Part shown: positions 39,212 through 47,452 of the stretch, in pieces
Position numbering within the stretch: the first letter of the stretch is position 1
How the letters are laid out: every line of letters starts with the position of its first letter
DNA from: an uncultured Paracoccaceae bacterium
GTDB taxonomy: Bacteria > Bacteroidota > Bacteroidia > Flavobacteriales > Flavobacteriaceae
Direction of reading: 5' to 3'
NCBI GenBank assembly: GCA_943788135.1
Contig: CALSPC010000003.1
Coordinates: 620,001 to 684,000, forward strand
DNA: 64,000 nt
Position numbers and translations under genes: made by a program
Notes under the pieces: generated by a model
Seen by the model: only the letters and a program-made list of their open reading frames with translations
The model's database searches: none
Told to the model about the DNA's origin: nothing

Positions 39212-39272
39212 AAAACCCGTAAATCATTGTTTATAAATGAGTTACGGGATAATTTTGTGGTGCCTCCAGGAA
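39212..39272 (-). repeat. Attachment site: tRNA-Phe end and terminator, copy 2
   Basis: These 61 bp are identical to 53740-53800. They hold a hairpin terminator (CCCGTAA with TTACGGG, read leftward) and the 15-nt tRNA-Phe end at 39258-39272. This is the A/B junction, and the identity shows that elements A and B bring the same tRNA end and terminator. Confidence 0.85.
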
Positions 39273-39391
39273 GAAATTACTTTATTTCATTTAATCTCAA
39301 AAACACCTAAATCATTAAAAATTAATGATATAACATCATTTTTATTATAAAGACATAAAATGAAATAAAGACAAATAAACTACAAATAACT

Positions 39392-39418
39392 AAACTGCGC
39401 ACACCTTTGAGCACACCC
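39392..39418 (+). repeat. Element B left terminal repeat
   Basis: A 27-bp sequence identical to 53703-53729, with GCACACC at 39399 and 39411 (12-bp period). It is a likely integrase arm-binding site by position. Confidence 0.75.
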
Positions 39419-39441
39419 TTTATGCGCTGTATATTAGCCGT

Positions 39442-40731
39442 ATGAAGAAAATAATTAAACCACAATTAGGAACTGTAAGGTACAATTTGAAGGAGTCCAA
39501 AGAGACATTAAAACAAAGTAGAAAAGAAAGTCCAATTTCATTGTGGTTTTCCTATGGGAAACGACAAAGATTAAGATATTCAATTGGAATATCAGTAGGT
39601 TATGCAGATTGGGATTTTGAAAGACAAAGGGTTAGAAGAAATCGAAGTCTTATAATTAATTCAGCAACAGTTAATAGGTACCTTGACAAGTTACAGAATG
39701 AACTCATTCGTGATCATTCGGAATTAGTATTGGAGGGAAAAGAAGTCAATAATGAAGTTTTAAGATCTATTCTCGATAGGTTGACAAATCGAAATATTGA
39801 ATCAGAAGTAAAAGTAATTCAAGATGATTTTTTTGTTTTTGCAGATGAGTTCATCGAGGAGAAGAGGGGTAGTATTGAAAATGTTACTTTACTACTATAT
39901 AAACAGTCCTTAAAGAAACTTAAATTGTTTTCAGATTCCACAACATCAATTGATTTCACATCTTTCACAAGACCTATTTTAAACGACTTTAAGAGGTTTT
40001 TGGAGGTTGAACAAGGGTTTAAATTAAACACCATTTCAAAACATTTCAAATCAATAAAAACAATTGTGTTGGAGGGGAAGAGGAGAGGTTTAATTGGAGA
40101 TGTAGATTTCAGGTTGTTTTCAATTCCAACGGAGGAGCCAACAAAGATTTATTTAAGTGAGAATGAAATATGTAAGATGAAGGATTTAGATCTTTCAAAT
40201 GACAAGACTATGGAGTTGGCAAGAGATATTTTCTTAGTGGGTTGTTATACTGGACAACGAATTAGTGACTACAATAGATTATCTGGTATTGATATTGTAG
40301 AAAAGGATGGGGTCCATTTTTTTGAAATTCTTCAAAAGAAAAGTGGTGTTAAGGTTAACTGTCCAATCACACAGGAACTAAAAGAAATTATGCACAGATA
40401 TAATAACCAACCCCCTCCAAAACTATCAGACCAAAAGATAAACAAGTATCTCAAGTTGATTGGTAGAAGATTAGATATGAATGAAGATGTTTTATGTCAT
40501 GATACAAAGGGAGGAGTAAAAAGAACCTATATTCGTCCAAAGTGGGAAATGTTGGAGTCACATACTGCACGTAGAAGTTTCTGTACCAATATGTACTTAA
40601 AAGGAATGTCAATTCAAGATATCATGCATTTTTCGGGTCATAAAACTGAAAAGGAATTTCTTAAGTATATTAGAATCACATCAGATGAGCGCACCCGACA
40701 TATACTGAGACAGGGATTTTTTAATGTGTAA
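39442..40731 (+). CDS. Tyrosine recombinase (integrase) of element B
   Basis: Site-specific recombinase of 429 residues. The N-terminal arm-binding domain has SLWFSYGKRQRLRYSIG, the SAM-like core-binding domain covers about 130-240 (LNTISKHFKSIKTIVLEG), and the catalytic domain has R273 (TGQRISDY), H374-R377 (SHTARRSF), H400 and nucleophile Y409 (FSGHKTEKEFLKYIR). All catalytic residues are present. It is expected to integrate and excise element B at the tRNA-Phe 3' end. It lies 170 bp from the att copy and 24 bp after the terminal repeat, so it may bind near its own promoter. Confidence 0.93.
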   Translation: MKKIIKPQLGTVRYNLKESKETLKQSRKESPISLWFSYGKRQRLRYSIGISVGYADWDFERQRVRRNRSLIINSATVNRYLDKLQNELIRDHSELVLEGKEVNNEVLRSILDRLTNRNIESEVKVIQDDFFVFADEFIEEKRGSIENVTLLLYKQSLKKLKLFSDSTTSIDFTSFTRPILNDFKRFLEVEQGFKLNTISKHFKSIKTIVLEGKRRGLIGDVDFRLFSIPTEEPTKIYLSENEICKMKDLDLSNDKTMELARDIFLVGCYTGQRISDYNRLSGIDIVEKDGVHFFEILQKKSGVKVNCPITQELKEIMHRYNNQPPPKLSDQKINKYLKLIGRRLDMNEDVLCHDTKGGVKRTYIRPKWEMLESHTARRSFCTNMYLKGMSIQDIMHFSGHKTEKEFLKYIRITSDERTRHILRQGFFNV

Positions 40732-40768
40732 ATTATAAAGTTATAAGGTGCTTTAGTTACCAGTAACG

Positions 40769-41302
40769 TTAGTCAACTTCTCTAAAACCTTTAAAAAATC
40801 CAATTGTAAAATCTACAATCCATTTAATGGATAAAAAACTAAACCACAAAATAGAGATGAAAATGTGCCAAAATACTTTAATGAAATTAACAAAGAGAAT
40901 GATCAACATGTAGATCATTTGAAAAGTAGCAGCGTTTTTCCCTCTTACTTGAACACCTCCTAATTTGAAACTGGAGTAATTCGGTTTTAGGATGTTATAA
41001 GAACCTCTTTTATTTTTGAGGGAGGTACTAATCCCATTTTTTGAAACATTAAAGTTAAAAGGACCACTATTGTATCTTCCAATGAACTGAAAGTTTCCGT
41101 TTTGGAAACCCATTCTTGCTCCCTTAAATAATCGTTTGTGAAGACGAAGTCCGTGTTTAGTGTTTATAGTAGCGCCAACTCCATCTCCTTTAAATGTTTT
41201 CGTTGCAGAAACACCACCAGTTCTTGAAACTCGGACATTTTTTCCTCTGTATTCTATTCTTTTTGAAGGGTTGTCTTTATCTTTTGAATTAGTGCTTGAC
41301 AT
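40769..41302 (-). CDS. DUF4236-like membrane protein
   Basis: Protein of 177 residues. The N-terminal ~115 residues are a repetitive beta-rich basic region (SRTGGVSATKTFKGDGVGAT ... NVSKNGISTSLKNKRGSYN) that resembles DUF4236. The C-terminal part has one or two membrane helices (FQMIYMLIILFVNFIKVFW ... IFISILWFSFLSI). Family function is unknown. It is convergent with the integrase gene, 37 bp away. Similarity to DUF4236 is by eye only. Confidence 0.6.
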   Translation of the reverse strand: MSSTNSKDKDNPSKRIEYRGKNVRVSRTGGVSATKTFKGDGVGATINTKHGLRLHKRLFKGARMGFQNGNFQFIGRYNSGPFNFNVSKNGISTSLKNKRGSYNILKPNYSSFKLGGVQVRGKNAATFQMIYMLIILFVNFIKVFWHIFISILWFSFLSIKWIVDFTIGFFKGFREVD

Positions 41303-41468
41303 GAGTCAAAATTAAGAAATTAAAATAAGGAGATTGAGATGTTTGAATTTTGATTTCCCCTCCCCCTATTATTCAAAGTTGCAGCATAATTTCTTCTTTT
41401 AACGATCCACTTAACTTGGACGATATACAATTCTCCTTCCTTTAAAATACTTAAGTAACGAGTGTAAG

Positions 41469-41609
41469 TTAGACTGCTTTTTCGAAAGCATTTTCTATAT
41501 CGCTTAATGTTACAGCAACTTGTTTTTCGGCAAGAAACTTATAAATCAATAATCGCATTGCTGTAACTCTAATATTTTTTGAGTCTAAAAATTGTTCTAT
41601 TTTTTGCAT
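41469..41609 (-). pseudogene. Fur family repressor, N-terminal fragment
   Basis: A 46-residue ORF (ATG 41609, stop 41469) reads MQKIEQFLDSKNIRVTAMRL then LIYKFLAEKQ and LSDIENAFEKAV. This is the start of a Fur/Zur/PerR winged-helix repressor (RxTxxRLLIY, LSDIE). The rest, including the dimerisation and metal-binding domain, is missing. It starts 6 nt after the TonB receptor stop and so belonged to the same metal operon. A complete copy elsewhere may control that operon through the palindrome at 44194. Confidence 0.7.
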
Positions 41610-41614
41610 AATTT

Positions 41615-43798
41615 TTAATGTTCTTCGTTACCAAATGGTTTAATAATAATTCCTACGCTAAAAATAAAGCCGTCTGTTGGTGCATAAATTTCTGGAAATT
41701 CTGGATTTTCGTGTGGTGGTAAAACCAAAGGCGAAAACCTACTTTGTCGTCTGTCTGTGAAATTTTCAAAATTCACAAAAGCACTACCAAATTTAAAGTT
41801 TCGCATTAACAATAATCCCATTGTGACAAAATCTGTCGTTTCAGTTCCGTTTGATAAAAACTGCTTTCCTGTATAAAATGTCTCGTAACCAATTCGCCAT
41901 TTATCAGATTCGTACATTAATACACTTCCTGCGTTATGTTTTGCTGTCAATGGTTTTTGTGGATTTCCTGCCAAATAGTTCAGTTTCGTGTCTATAAGTG
42001 CATAATTTAAAAACCATCTAAAATCTTTATAAGTAAACTTAATATTTGTTTCTGCTCCTTTGCTTAAAATTTCGTCAGTTGCATTTTCAAATGCAAACAA
42101 ACCGTTATTTGTACTATTTAATAACAATCCGTTATTAATCGCTGTAACATAAAAAAGTTGATTAATGGAAAAACCAATGGTTTCAAATAAACGTGTTTGA
42201 TAATTGAAATCAAGATTTACACCATAAGAACGTTCTGCTTTTAATGAAGATTTATCAATGCCAATTATATTTTCAAAATTGATAAATTCAGCCTCTTCTG
42301 TAAAAATATCTGGAATTTTGTAGCCTAAACCACCACCAATTCTGCTTGAAAATCCATTATCATTTTTATAAAGCAAAGAAATTCTTGGAAGCGGAAAAAA
42401 GCCAAAATCAGTATTGTAATCTGCTCTTAATCCAGTTTCTAAAATCCAACTATCGGAAAGGTCATAAATATTGTTAGCAAACAAACCGTAAGTGATGTCG
42501 GTTTGGTCACGTTGCAAAGTTGCATTATCATTTTCATCAAAGTTGGAAGTGTATAAATTTGCTCCAAAAATCCAATCCGCTTTTGAAGTCTCTCTTTGAT
42601 AAGTGATTTCCGTAAATGTGTTGGTTTGTTTACCATCAAAATTGAAATCGGGAATCGTTAAATTTCTATCGAAAAAGGATACACTATTTTTAATGCTCAA
42701 AGAACTAATAGAATCTATTTGAGTTTTGTAAACTGCTTGACTACTCAATCTTTTTGAAATGTTTTCCTCTGTATATTGATGAATTCCATTTTCGCCACTT
42801 TCTATTTTAGTAATGTCTCCACCAATTCTATCGTCATAAGTTCCGTTTAGACCTAACCAAAACGTAGTTTTGTCAGAAGGATAATAAAAGAATTTTGGAT
42901 TAAATGAAATAGATTTAGTTTTTGGTAAATTACTAAAACCATCATCTTCTGGGTCATAAGCTTTTTGATAGTGACCAGAACCGTAAAGCGAAATACCAAA
43001 CTTTTCATTCCGTTTACTGTAAAATACATTTGCAGTACTTCCCAACGCTTGTGTTTGCGTAAGCATAATATCTAAAGCAGGTTCTTCGTCTGGTGTTTTT
43101 GATACCATATTTATTAAACCTGCAATTGCTCCACCACCATAAAGTGTAGATGAACTTCCTTTAATAATTTCAAATTGTTGCAAATCTAAAGGTGGAATTT
43201 GTAAAATACTCAAACCACTTGAAAAGCCTCCATAAAGTGGAAATCCATCTCTCAAAAGTTGTGTGTAACGACCATCGAGTCCTTGAATTCTAATATTTGT
43301 ACTTCCGCTACTTAAAGAGGTTTGTTGCATTTGAATTCCTGTGCTTTCACGTAGAACCATAGAAATATTGGTTGGATTCATAATTGCTTTTTCTCCCATT
43401 TCCTCAACTCCAATAAATTCAATTCTTGTTGGAATTTTTTTTACGGTTCTTGTACTTCTTGAAGATTGTAATACAACTTCATCCAATTCGTTTCCACCGC
43501 TTTTTAATTTGAAAATCAAGTCTGAATTACTTGGGATTTGAATAGTTGTCTTTAGAGTTTCAAAGCCTAAAAAAGAAACTATGATTATATGTTCGCCATT
43601 CGGAATTTCGTTAAAAGTTGCAATTCCGTCAAAATCGGTTACTGCTCCTTTTTCTAATTCCTCAAAATATACTGTTGCTCCAAATATTGGCTCGTTTTCG
43701 GATTCTGAAATTACTTTTATTTGTATATCAGATGTTTGTGCTTTAGCAGAAAAGCACGTTATAATTGTGAGCATTGCGCTCAATATGTATTTATTCAT
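41615..43798 (-). CDS. TonB-dependent outer membrane receptor
   Basis: Outer-membrane active transporter of 727 residues. Signal peptide MNKYILSAMLTIITCFSAKAQ, then a carboxypeptidase-like beta domain (SENEPIFGATVYFEELEKGA), a plug (IQGLDGRYTQLLRDGFPLYGG, IIKGSSSTLYGGGAIAGLI) and a 22-strand barrel ending VGIIIKPFGNEEH. The partners DUF6660 (upstream) and a Fur fragment (downstream) point to metal-linked transport, but the ligand cannot be read from the sequence. All three genes are on the minus strand. The module is cargo of element B. Confidence 0.92.
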   Translation of the reverse strand: MNKYILSAMLTIITCFSAKAQTSDIQIKVISESENEPIFGATVYFEELEKGAVTDFDGIATFNEIPNGEHIIIVSFLGFETLKTTIQIPSNSDLIFKLKSGGNELDEVVLQSSRSTRTVKKIPTRIEFIGVEEMGEKAIMNPTNISMVLRESTGIQMQQTSLSSGSTNIRIQGLDGRYTQLLRDGFPLYGGFSSGLSILQIPPLDLQQFEIIKGSSSTLYGGGAIAGLINMVSKTPDEEPALDIMLTQTQALGSTANVFYSKRNEKFGISLYGSGHYQKAYDPEDDGFSNLPKTKSISFNPKFFYYPSDKTTFWLGLNGTYDDRIGGDITKIESGENGIHQYTEENISKRLSSQAVYKTQIDSISSLSIKNSVSFFDRNLTIPDFNFDGKQTNTFTEITYQRETSKADWIFGANLYTSNFDENDNATLQRDQTDITYGLFANNIYDLSDSWILETGLRADYNTDFGFFPLPRISLLYKNDNGFSSRIGGGLGYKIPDIFTEEAEFINFENIIGIDKSSLKAERSYGVNLDFNYQTRLFETIGFSINQLFYVTAINNGLLLNSTNNGLFAFENATDEILSKGAETNIKFTYKDFRWFLNYALIDTKLNYLAGNPQKPLTAKHNAGSVLMYESDKWRIGYETFYTGKQFLSNGTETTDFVTMGLLLMRNFKFGSAFVNFENFTDRRQSRFSPLVLPPHENPEFPEIYAPTDGFIFSVGIIIKPFGNEEH

Positions 43799-43850
43799 TG
43801 AAAATGTAAATATTAATTAACTTTAAAATTTTGACTTTTAGTCGATATTT

Positions 43851-44174
43851 TTAGCTAATTAATTGTGGCGGTTGCCAGATATTGGAATGAAAGTTAAATC
43901 TGTAGATTGATTGATAGACAGATAATATTTCTGTAGAGATTTGATTATTAACACCTAATTCAAAAGTTTGAATTGGTTCATATGTAATTGCGATTCCGCA
44001 ACAATTACAAATACAAGTTATTGGACAAGTATCATCACTATCGTTTTGATGATTGTGTTCAGCAGATATTTCTTCTTGGTGTTGGTCTTCAGTATTATTT
44101 CCGTCAGAACAAGGTTTGATTGACAAACCAAGAATTAATAATGATAGTATGATAGTTATAAATTTCATTGGCAC
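43851..44174 (-). CDS. DUF6660 family small exported protein
   Basis: Protein of 107 residues with a signal peptide (MKFITIILSLLILGLSIKPC), a His/Asp-rich segment (DQHQEEISAEHNHQNDSDD) and a cysteine cluster (CPITCICNCCG), a make-up suited to metal binding. DUF6660 genes commonly precede TonB receptors in metal-related operons of Flavobacteriia. The promoter has an exact TATCTTTG box on the minus strand at 44174-44181, which overlaps the first codon at 44174. The ATG two codons further in (44168) may therefore be the true start. Confidence 0.8.
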   Translation of the reverse strand: MPMKFITIILSLLILGLSIKPCSDGNNTEDQHQEEISAEHNHQNDSDDTCPITCICNCCGIAITYEPIQTFELGVNNQISTEILSVYQSIYRFNFHSNIWQPPQLIS

Positions 44175-44181
44175 AAAGATA
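44174..44181 (-). promoter_or_regulatory. Promoter -7 box of the metal operon
   Basis: TATCTTTG on the minus strand, an exact TAnnTTTG match just before the DUF6660 gene. Confidence 0.6.
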
Positions 44182-44193
44182 AATAAATTTCAA

Positions 44194-44208
44194 TGCAATG
44201 GTGTTGCA
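44194..44208. promoter_or_regulatory. Candidate Fur-family operator
   Basis: TGCAATGGTGTTGCA is a 5-5-5 inverted repeat (TGCAA, 5 nt, TTGCA) placed 12 bp upstream of the -7 box of the DUF6660/TonB operon. Position and form suit a Fur-family repressor site. The regulator link is inferred from the Fur fragment in the same operon. Confidence 0.45.
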
Positions 44209-44376
44209 AAGTCATTTCTTAATTCTGTTTTGGATTTTGTGGATAATATAAAAAACAATGGTAGAGAAACTACTTCAGGTGTAAAACTGATTTTTAGAGA
44301 AAATTCTGGAAAATTTATTTTTTAAAAAACTTGAGTTTTTACAAAAAATCCAGAAAAATATTCGCTCAGGTCATTG

Positions 44377-44450
44377 CCCCCCTCTACAGATACCAAAAAA
44401 AGAGGTATTTAAGGGGGGATACGGCAGGGAGTGCTGCAGGGAGGTCCCCC
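44377..44450. other. GC-rich structured intergenic segment
   Basis: In AT-rich surroundings, CCCCCCT (44377) pairs with AGGGGGG (44411) around an inner ATACC/GGTAT stem. This is followed by two AGGGAG units 12 bp apart (44426, 44438) and a GGTCCCCC end. It has no ORF. It lies between the metal operon and the resolvase gene, and could be a resolvase site, a transcript end or a structured RNA. Confidence 0.35.
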
Positions 44451-44615
44451 ACGGTATGATCCTTCACCAATTTTAGTCGGCAAAATCCATTAATCACAAT
44501 AATAGCGTACACTTTAATTTGTGAGTGTTTTGATAGCGATAAAATATAGGTTTTATGCTGCATGAGGGGTGTGGCTGCTATAATTTTAGGGTATAGATAG
44601 GTAAACCTTAAAATT

Positions 44616-45221
44616 ATGAGTATTTCAATATTATATACAAGAGTTTCGAGTGTAGATCAGAAAACGGATCGACAAAGAGTAAAAGAGGATGAATTTGATA
44701 AAGTTATCGAAGATAAATGTTCGGGAGCCATTCCAATTTTTGAAAGACCCGAGGGTTCAACCCTAAAAACCCTTATAGATCGACAATTGATCAAGTCAAT
44801 TTCTGTTTGGCAAATTGATCGTTGCGGTCGTGACCTTAGAGATATTATAAATTTTATTCATTACACCACTGAGAGAGGAATCCCTGTAAATTTTTTATCG
44901 CAAGGTCTATGCACACTCAATGAAGACAAAGAGGAAAATCCGATCTCTAAAATGATAATCTCAATTCTTGGAGTGGTTGCTGAAATGGAACGAAAACTTT
45001 CAAAAGAACGTCAACGTGAGGGTATTGAGTTGGCTAAATTAGATCCAACAAAATATCTTGGAAGAAAACCAGGTTCTAACGAAGATCCAATTAAGTTTTT
45101 ATCAAAACCACAAAATAAAAAGGCGTTAGACTTACTAAGAAAGGGATATAAAAATATTGAGGTTGCTAAGATCACGGAGCTTCATGTGAATACCATCACT
45201 AAAGTTAAACGACATTTATAA
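44616..45221 (+). CDS. Serine recombinase (resolvase/invertase family)
   Basis: Site-specific recombinase of 201 residues, the normal small-resolvase size. The catalytic serine is in YTRVSSVDQ at about residue 11. The other active-site residues are in IDRCGRDLRD and EMERKLSKERQREG. A helix-turn-helix is at the C terminus (LRKGYKNIEVAKITELHVNT). The N-terminal half has a slightly shortened loop (DKCSGAIPIFERPEGS). It may resolve multimers of element B's circular form or invert DNA. No clear res site is seen beyond the GC-rich segment upstream. Confidence 0.9.
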   Translation: MSISILYTRVSSVDQKTDRQRVKEDEFDKVIEDKCSGAIPIFERPEGSTLKTLIDRQLIKSISVWQIDRCGRDLRDIINFIHYTTERGIPVNFLSQGLCTLNEDKEENPISKMIISILGVVAEMERKLSKERQREGIELAKLDPTKYLGRKPGSNEDPIKFLSKPQNKKALDLLRKGYKNIEVAKITELHVNTITKVKRHL

Positions 45222-45411
45222 TGGATACCTTTTTCACTATTTACTTTTTTGTTGTTGGAGGGATTGTTCACTCTAAACTTGATATCTGTGCTAATTAAAT
45301 TCTTCACTAGCTGAAGGTGAAGACTGGCAATTTCATTTGGCAGAGGATGTGTTGAACTGGTGCCTCTAATGTTGTATCCAATTCGAAAACAAAAACCACT
45401 ACTTACTTTAG

Positions 45412-45675
45412 TTGACGGGTAAATCTCATCTTGCGGGGGAATATTGTTTCTACAACAACACAATTACTATTTATAAGGATAACAATGTAATACGCAGAGA
45501 ACTAATCAATACCGTCATCCATGAGTATTTCCATTACTATTTAATTACATCAGAATCTAAGTCTAAACTCTACCATGATCAATTGGAACAATTCTCATTG
45601 GCGCAACACCCGCAGGAAATTCTTTGCAACACTATGGGAGAAACTCTCACAAAGGTCTATTTGAAAAACAATTAA
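45412..45675 (+). CDS. Small HExxH zinc-peptidase-like protein
   Basis: An 87-residue ORF with a TTG start immediately after an in-frame stop. The segment INTVIHEYFHYYLIT holds an HExxH zincin motif, preceded by an extended NNTITIYKDN strand. The C-terminal half is helical. It resembles SprT/ImmA-like small metallopeptidases in miniature. It may be an N-terminally truncated remnant. Function and export are not known. Confidence 0.45.
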   Translation: MTGKSHLAGEYCFYNNTITIYKDNNVIRRELINTVIHEYFHYYLITSESKSKLYHDQLEQFSLAQHPQEILCNTMGETLTKVYLKNN

Positions 45676-45815
45676 AAATGGTTCTTATTTGACAAATAGT
45701 TCAATACCCCAACCAATCGTGCCAATTAGATTTAATTTACTACGTTATTCAAAATCACGTATTCAGCATTTACAATCGAGAATTAGTAATTATTCCTGTG
45801 GGTGCTTTGTGTTAT

Positions 45816-46022
45816 TTAACTGTCAAATTTATTACGACAAAAAACTATCAATTTATCTAGTAAAACTACACGGGATGGTTCTATTTCTTGTTCAGGTAGA
45901 ATATTTAATTTTTCATTAAAAAAATCATTTAGTAACTCCATATTAGGTGGATTATTAGACCCACAATTGATTAGGTATTGGTTATAATACTCATAGTTTA
46001 AATTATTTTTTCCTTTTATCAT
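45816..46022 (-). CDS. Hypothetical small protein, second of RHH pair
   Basis: A 68-residue ORF (MIKGKNNLNYEYYNQYLINC) overlapping the ribbon-helix-helix gene upstream by 20 nt in another frame, which suggests coupling. No motif is recognised. It could be an antitoxin/toxin-like or mobilisation accessory partner. Evidence is limited to the overlap and plausible codon use. Confidence 0.35.
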   Translation of the reverse strand: MIKGKNNLNYEYYNQYLINCGSNNPPNMELLNDFFNEKLNILPEQEIEPSRVVLLDKLIVFCRNKFDS

Positions 46023-46170
46023 CTTTCTTTAGTTTTTGAAGTTTATCTATTATAGATTCTCTTAGAATATCTGAAATTTTTATTTGTTCATCTATAACGC
46101 ACTCCATCAAATTATTGAATTGACTCTCGGTTATTCGAACTATTACTCTTTTTGACTTTTTCTCTTTCAT
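46003..46170 (-). CDS. Ribbon-helix-helix-like DNA-binding protein
   Basis: A 55-residue ORF, MKEKKSKRVIVRITESQFNN then LMECVIDEQIKISDILRESI and a lysine-rich tail. A short basic strand (RVIVRI) followed by two helices is the ribbon-helix-helix pattern of MobC, ParD and CopG-type proteins. It is divergent from the GTG-start gene at 46277, with a ~105-bp shared promoter region it may regulate. Confidence 0.55.
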   Translation of the reverse strand: MKEKKSKRVIVRITESQFNNLMECVIDEQIKISDILRESIIDKLQKLKKDDKRKK

Positions 46171-46276
46171 AAGTGTGTTTATTTATAAATATCATAGAAA
46201 ATAAAATATGTCAGACAAAAAAAAGTAATCTTGCACACCGCTTTTGAGTTTGCTATTTTTACATAAATCTAAGTAA

Positions 46277-47365
46277 GTGAAAGTTAAAATCTCATATCTA
46301 AATTCACAGGGACGTGACAACATAGCTGAAGTTGTTGATATGTTTTCAAAGGATAGAGGTCCATTGACTTTTGAATTACTTGAGAATAATTATTCTTCGG
46401 ATCACTTTCAATATCATCGAGATTTAACAAAAATATCCATTGATGATTTGAAGGAATTGTCCAGGTTAATTAGGTTAGATCACTCGATAGGAAGTGATGA
46501 CTTCGTTGTTGTAATCTCTCAAAAAACTATTGATGCCTCAGTAATTAATATTACATCATTAAAAGATTGGTATAGTTTCTATTACGAACAGAATATACTA
46601 GTTAAGTCAGGTGGTTGGAGTAATATAACAGAGGGTAAACCATATCTTGCTATTGCTCATCAAATCATTGAAAATATATTTCAATACCTCGGTAAACTGG
46701 ATTTAAATTCTATTCGTTTACAAGATTCTATTCATATGGAAACAGAAGTTTGTATTAATGATTTTTGTGAAAAACCAAATGAAACTAAGGGGAAAATTAG
46801 ATCGGGTTACATTTGTAGGAGCTGTATACAATCAGCATTAAATTATACCTCCAATGATTATGTTATTCAAATTAAAAACATCTTAAGTAGAATTAGTAAT
46901 CGGTTAAGAGAGAACTATGACTTTAACTTTTCCGATAATGAATTGAAAATTCAGGTAACTGAAAATTATAAAATTGAAATTGGTGGGCAACCTTTGGATT
47001 TTGGTCATAAAGGTAAATTATCTCATATTGTTTATCTCTTTTACTTAATCAATCACAAGTCTAAGTTTGGACGTAAGGATCTTTCAATAGGTGGTGTGGC
47101 TCACGAAAAATTCATGTTATTATATAATCATATATATAGTAAAATATATGAAGATGAGGTTAATCGGTACGTGAAGAGTATAACATCAGTTCATTCAAGG
47201 ATTTCCACCCGTATAAAAAATCAATTGAATATTGAGGCGTTGGCTCATAAGTATGGTTTTAACTCTTCAAATACAAAACAAGATGTTACAGTGTATTACA
47301 TTGATATCTCCCCAGAACACCTAAGTATTCCCTCAGATCTTTTGAGTTTTAAAGTGAATTACTGA
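46277..47365 (+). CDS. Unknown protein with four-cysteine motif
   Basis: Protein of 362 residues starting at GTG. I recognise no family. A zinc-binding-like cluster is in the middle (CINDFC near 159-164 and YICRSC near 182-185). The C-terminal third is basic and helical (SKIYEDEVNRYVKSITSVHSR). Expression from a GTG just after the divergent RHH promoter region, and a position upstream of the ParB-methyltransferase and polymerase-like genes, suggest a role in element B maintenance. That is inference from position only. Confidence 0.6.
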   Translation: MKVKISYLNSQGRDNIAEVVDMFSKDRGPLTFELLENNYSSDHFQYHRDLTKISIDDLKELSRLIRLDHSIGSDDFVVVISQKTIDASVINITSLKDWYSFYYEQNILVKSGGWSNITEGKPYLAIAHQIIENIFQYLGKLDLNSIRLQDSIHMETEVCINDFCEKPNETKGKIRSGYICRSCIQSALNYTSNDYVIQIKNILSRISNRLRENYDFNFSDNELKIQVTENYKIEIGGQPLDFGHKGKLSHIVYLFYLINHKSKFGRKDLSIGGVAHEKFMLLYNHIYSKIYEDEVNRYVKSITSVHSRISTRIKNQLNIEALAHKYGFNSSNTKQDVTVYYIDISPEHLSIPSDLLSFKVNY

Positions 47366-47376
47366 TATCCTAAATT

Positions 47377-47398
47377 TCAATCGCAGCGCTGCGATTGA
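47377..47398. promoter_or_regulatory. Perfect 22-bp palindrome before the methyltransferase gene
   Basis: Arms TCAATCGCAGC and GCTGCGATTGA are perfect complements with no loop base. There is no T-run after it, so an operator or protein-binding site fits better than a terminator. A TTTCTTTG sequence, one base off the -7 consensus, follows ~20 bp later before the ATG at 47453. ParB-type or methylation-sensitive control is possible but not shown. Confidence 0.5.
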
Positions 47399-47452
47399 GG
47401 TATACCTTTTCCTTTCGTGATTTCTTTGTGGTATAATTTAAAACTTTATATC

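Larger units (their letters stand above)
28881..39272. mobile_element. Integrative element A in tRNA-Phe (10.4 kb)
   Basis: Bounded by tRNA-Phe 3' copies at 28881-28895 and 39258-39272. Inside each end lie two GAGCAACC repeats 12 bp apart (29020 and 29032; 39181 and 39193). They sit about 125-130 bp from the left copy and 58-60 bp from the right one. Contents: a truncated integrase gene, a four-gene Dnd-like operon on the minus strand, and a decayed retroelement target locus with an Avd fragment. No relaxase or conjugation genes are present. With its own integrase broken, movement would need a helper such as element B's integrase. Confidence 0.75.
39127..39441. other. Junction of elements A and B
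   Basis: Holds, in order, the right terminal repeats of A (39181, 39193), a tRNA terminator copy plus tRNA end copy (39212-39272), an AT-rich stretch, and the left terminal repeats of B (39392-39418). No gene is present. Confidence 0.7.

Noticed and set aside
45182-45463. A 93-residue minus-strand ORF
   Set aside because: It overlaps the resolvase end and the HExxH ORF, and its cysteine-rich low-quality sequence gives no protein-like pattern.
45689-45919. A 76-residue plus-strand ORF
   Set aside because: It overlaps the opposite-strand small gene, has no recognisable composition or start context, and looks like a shadow.
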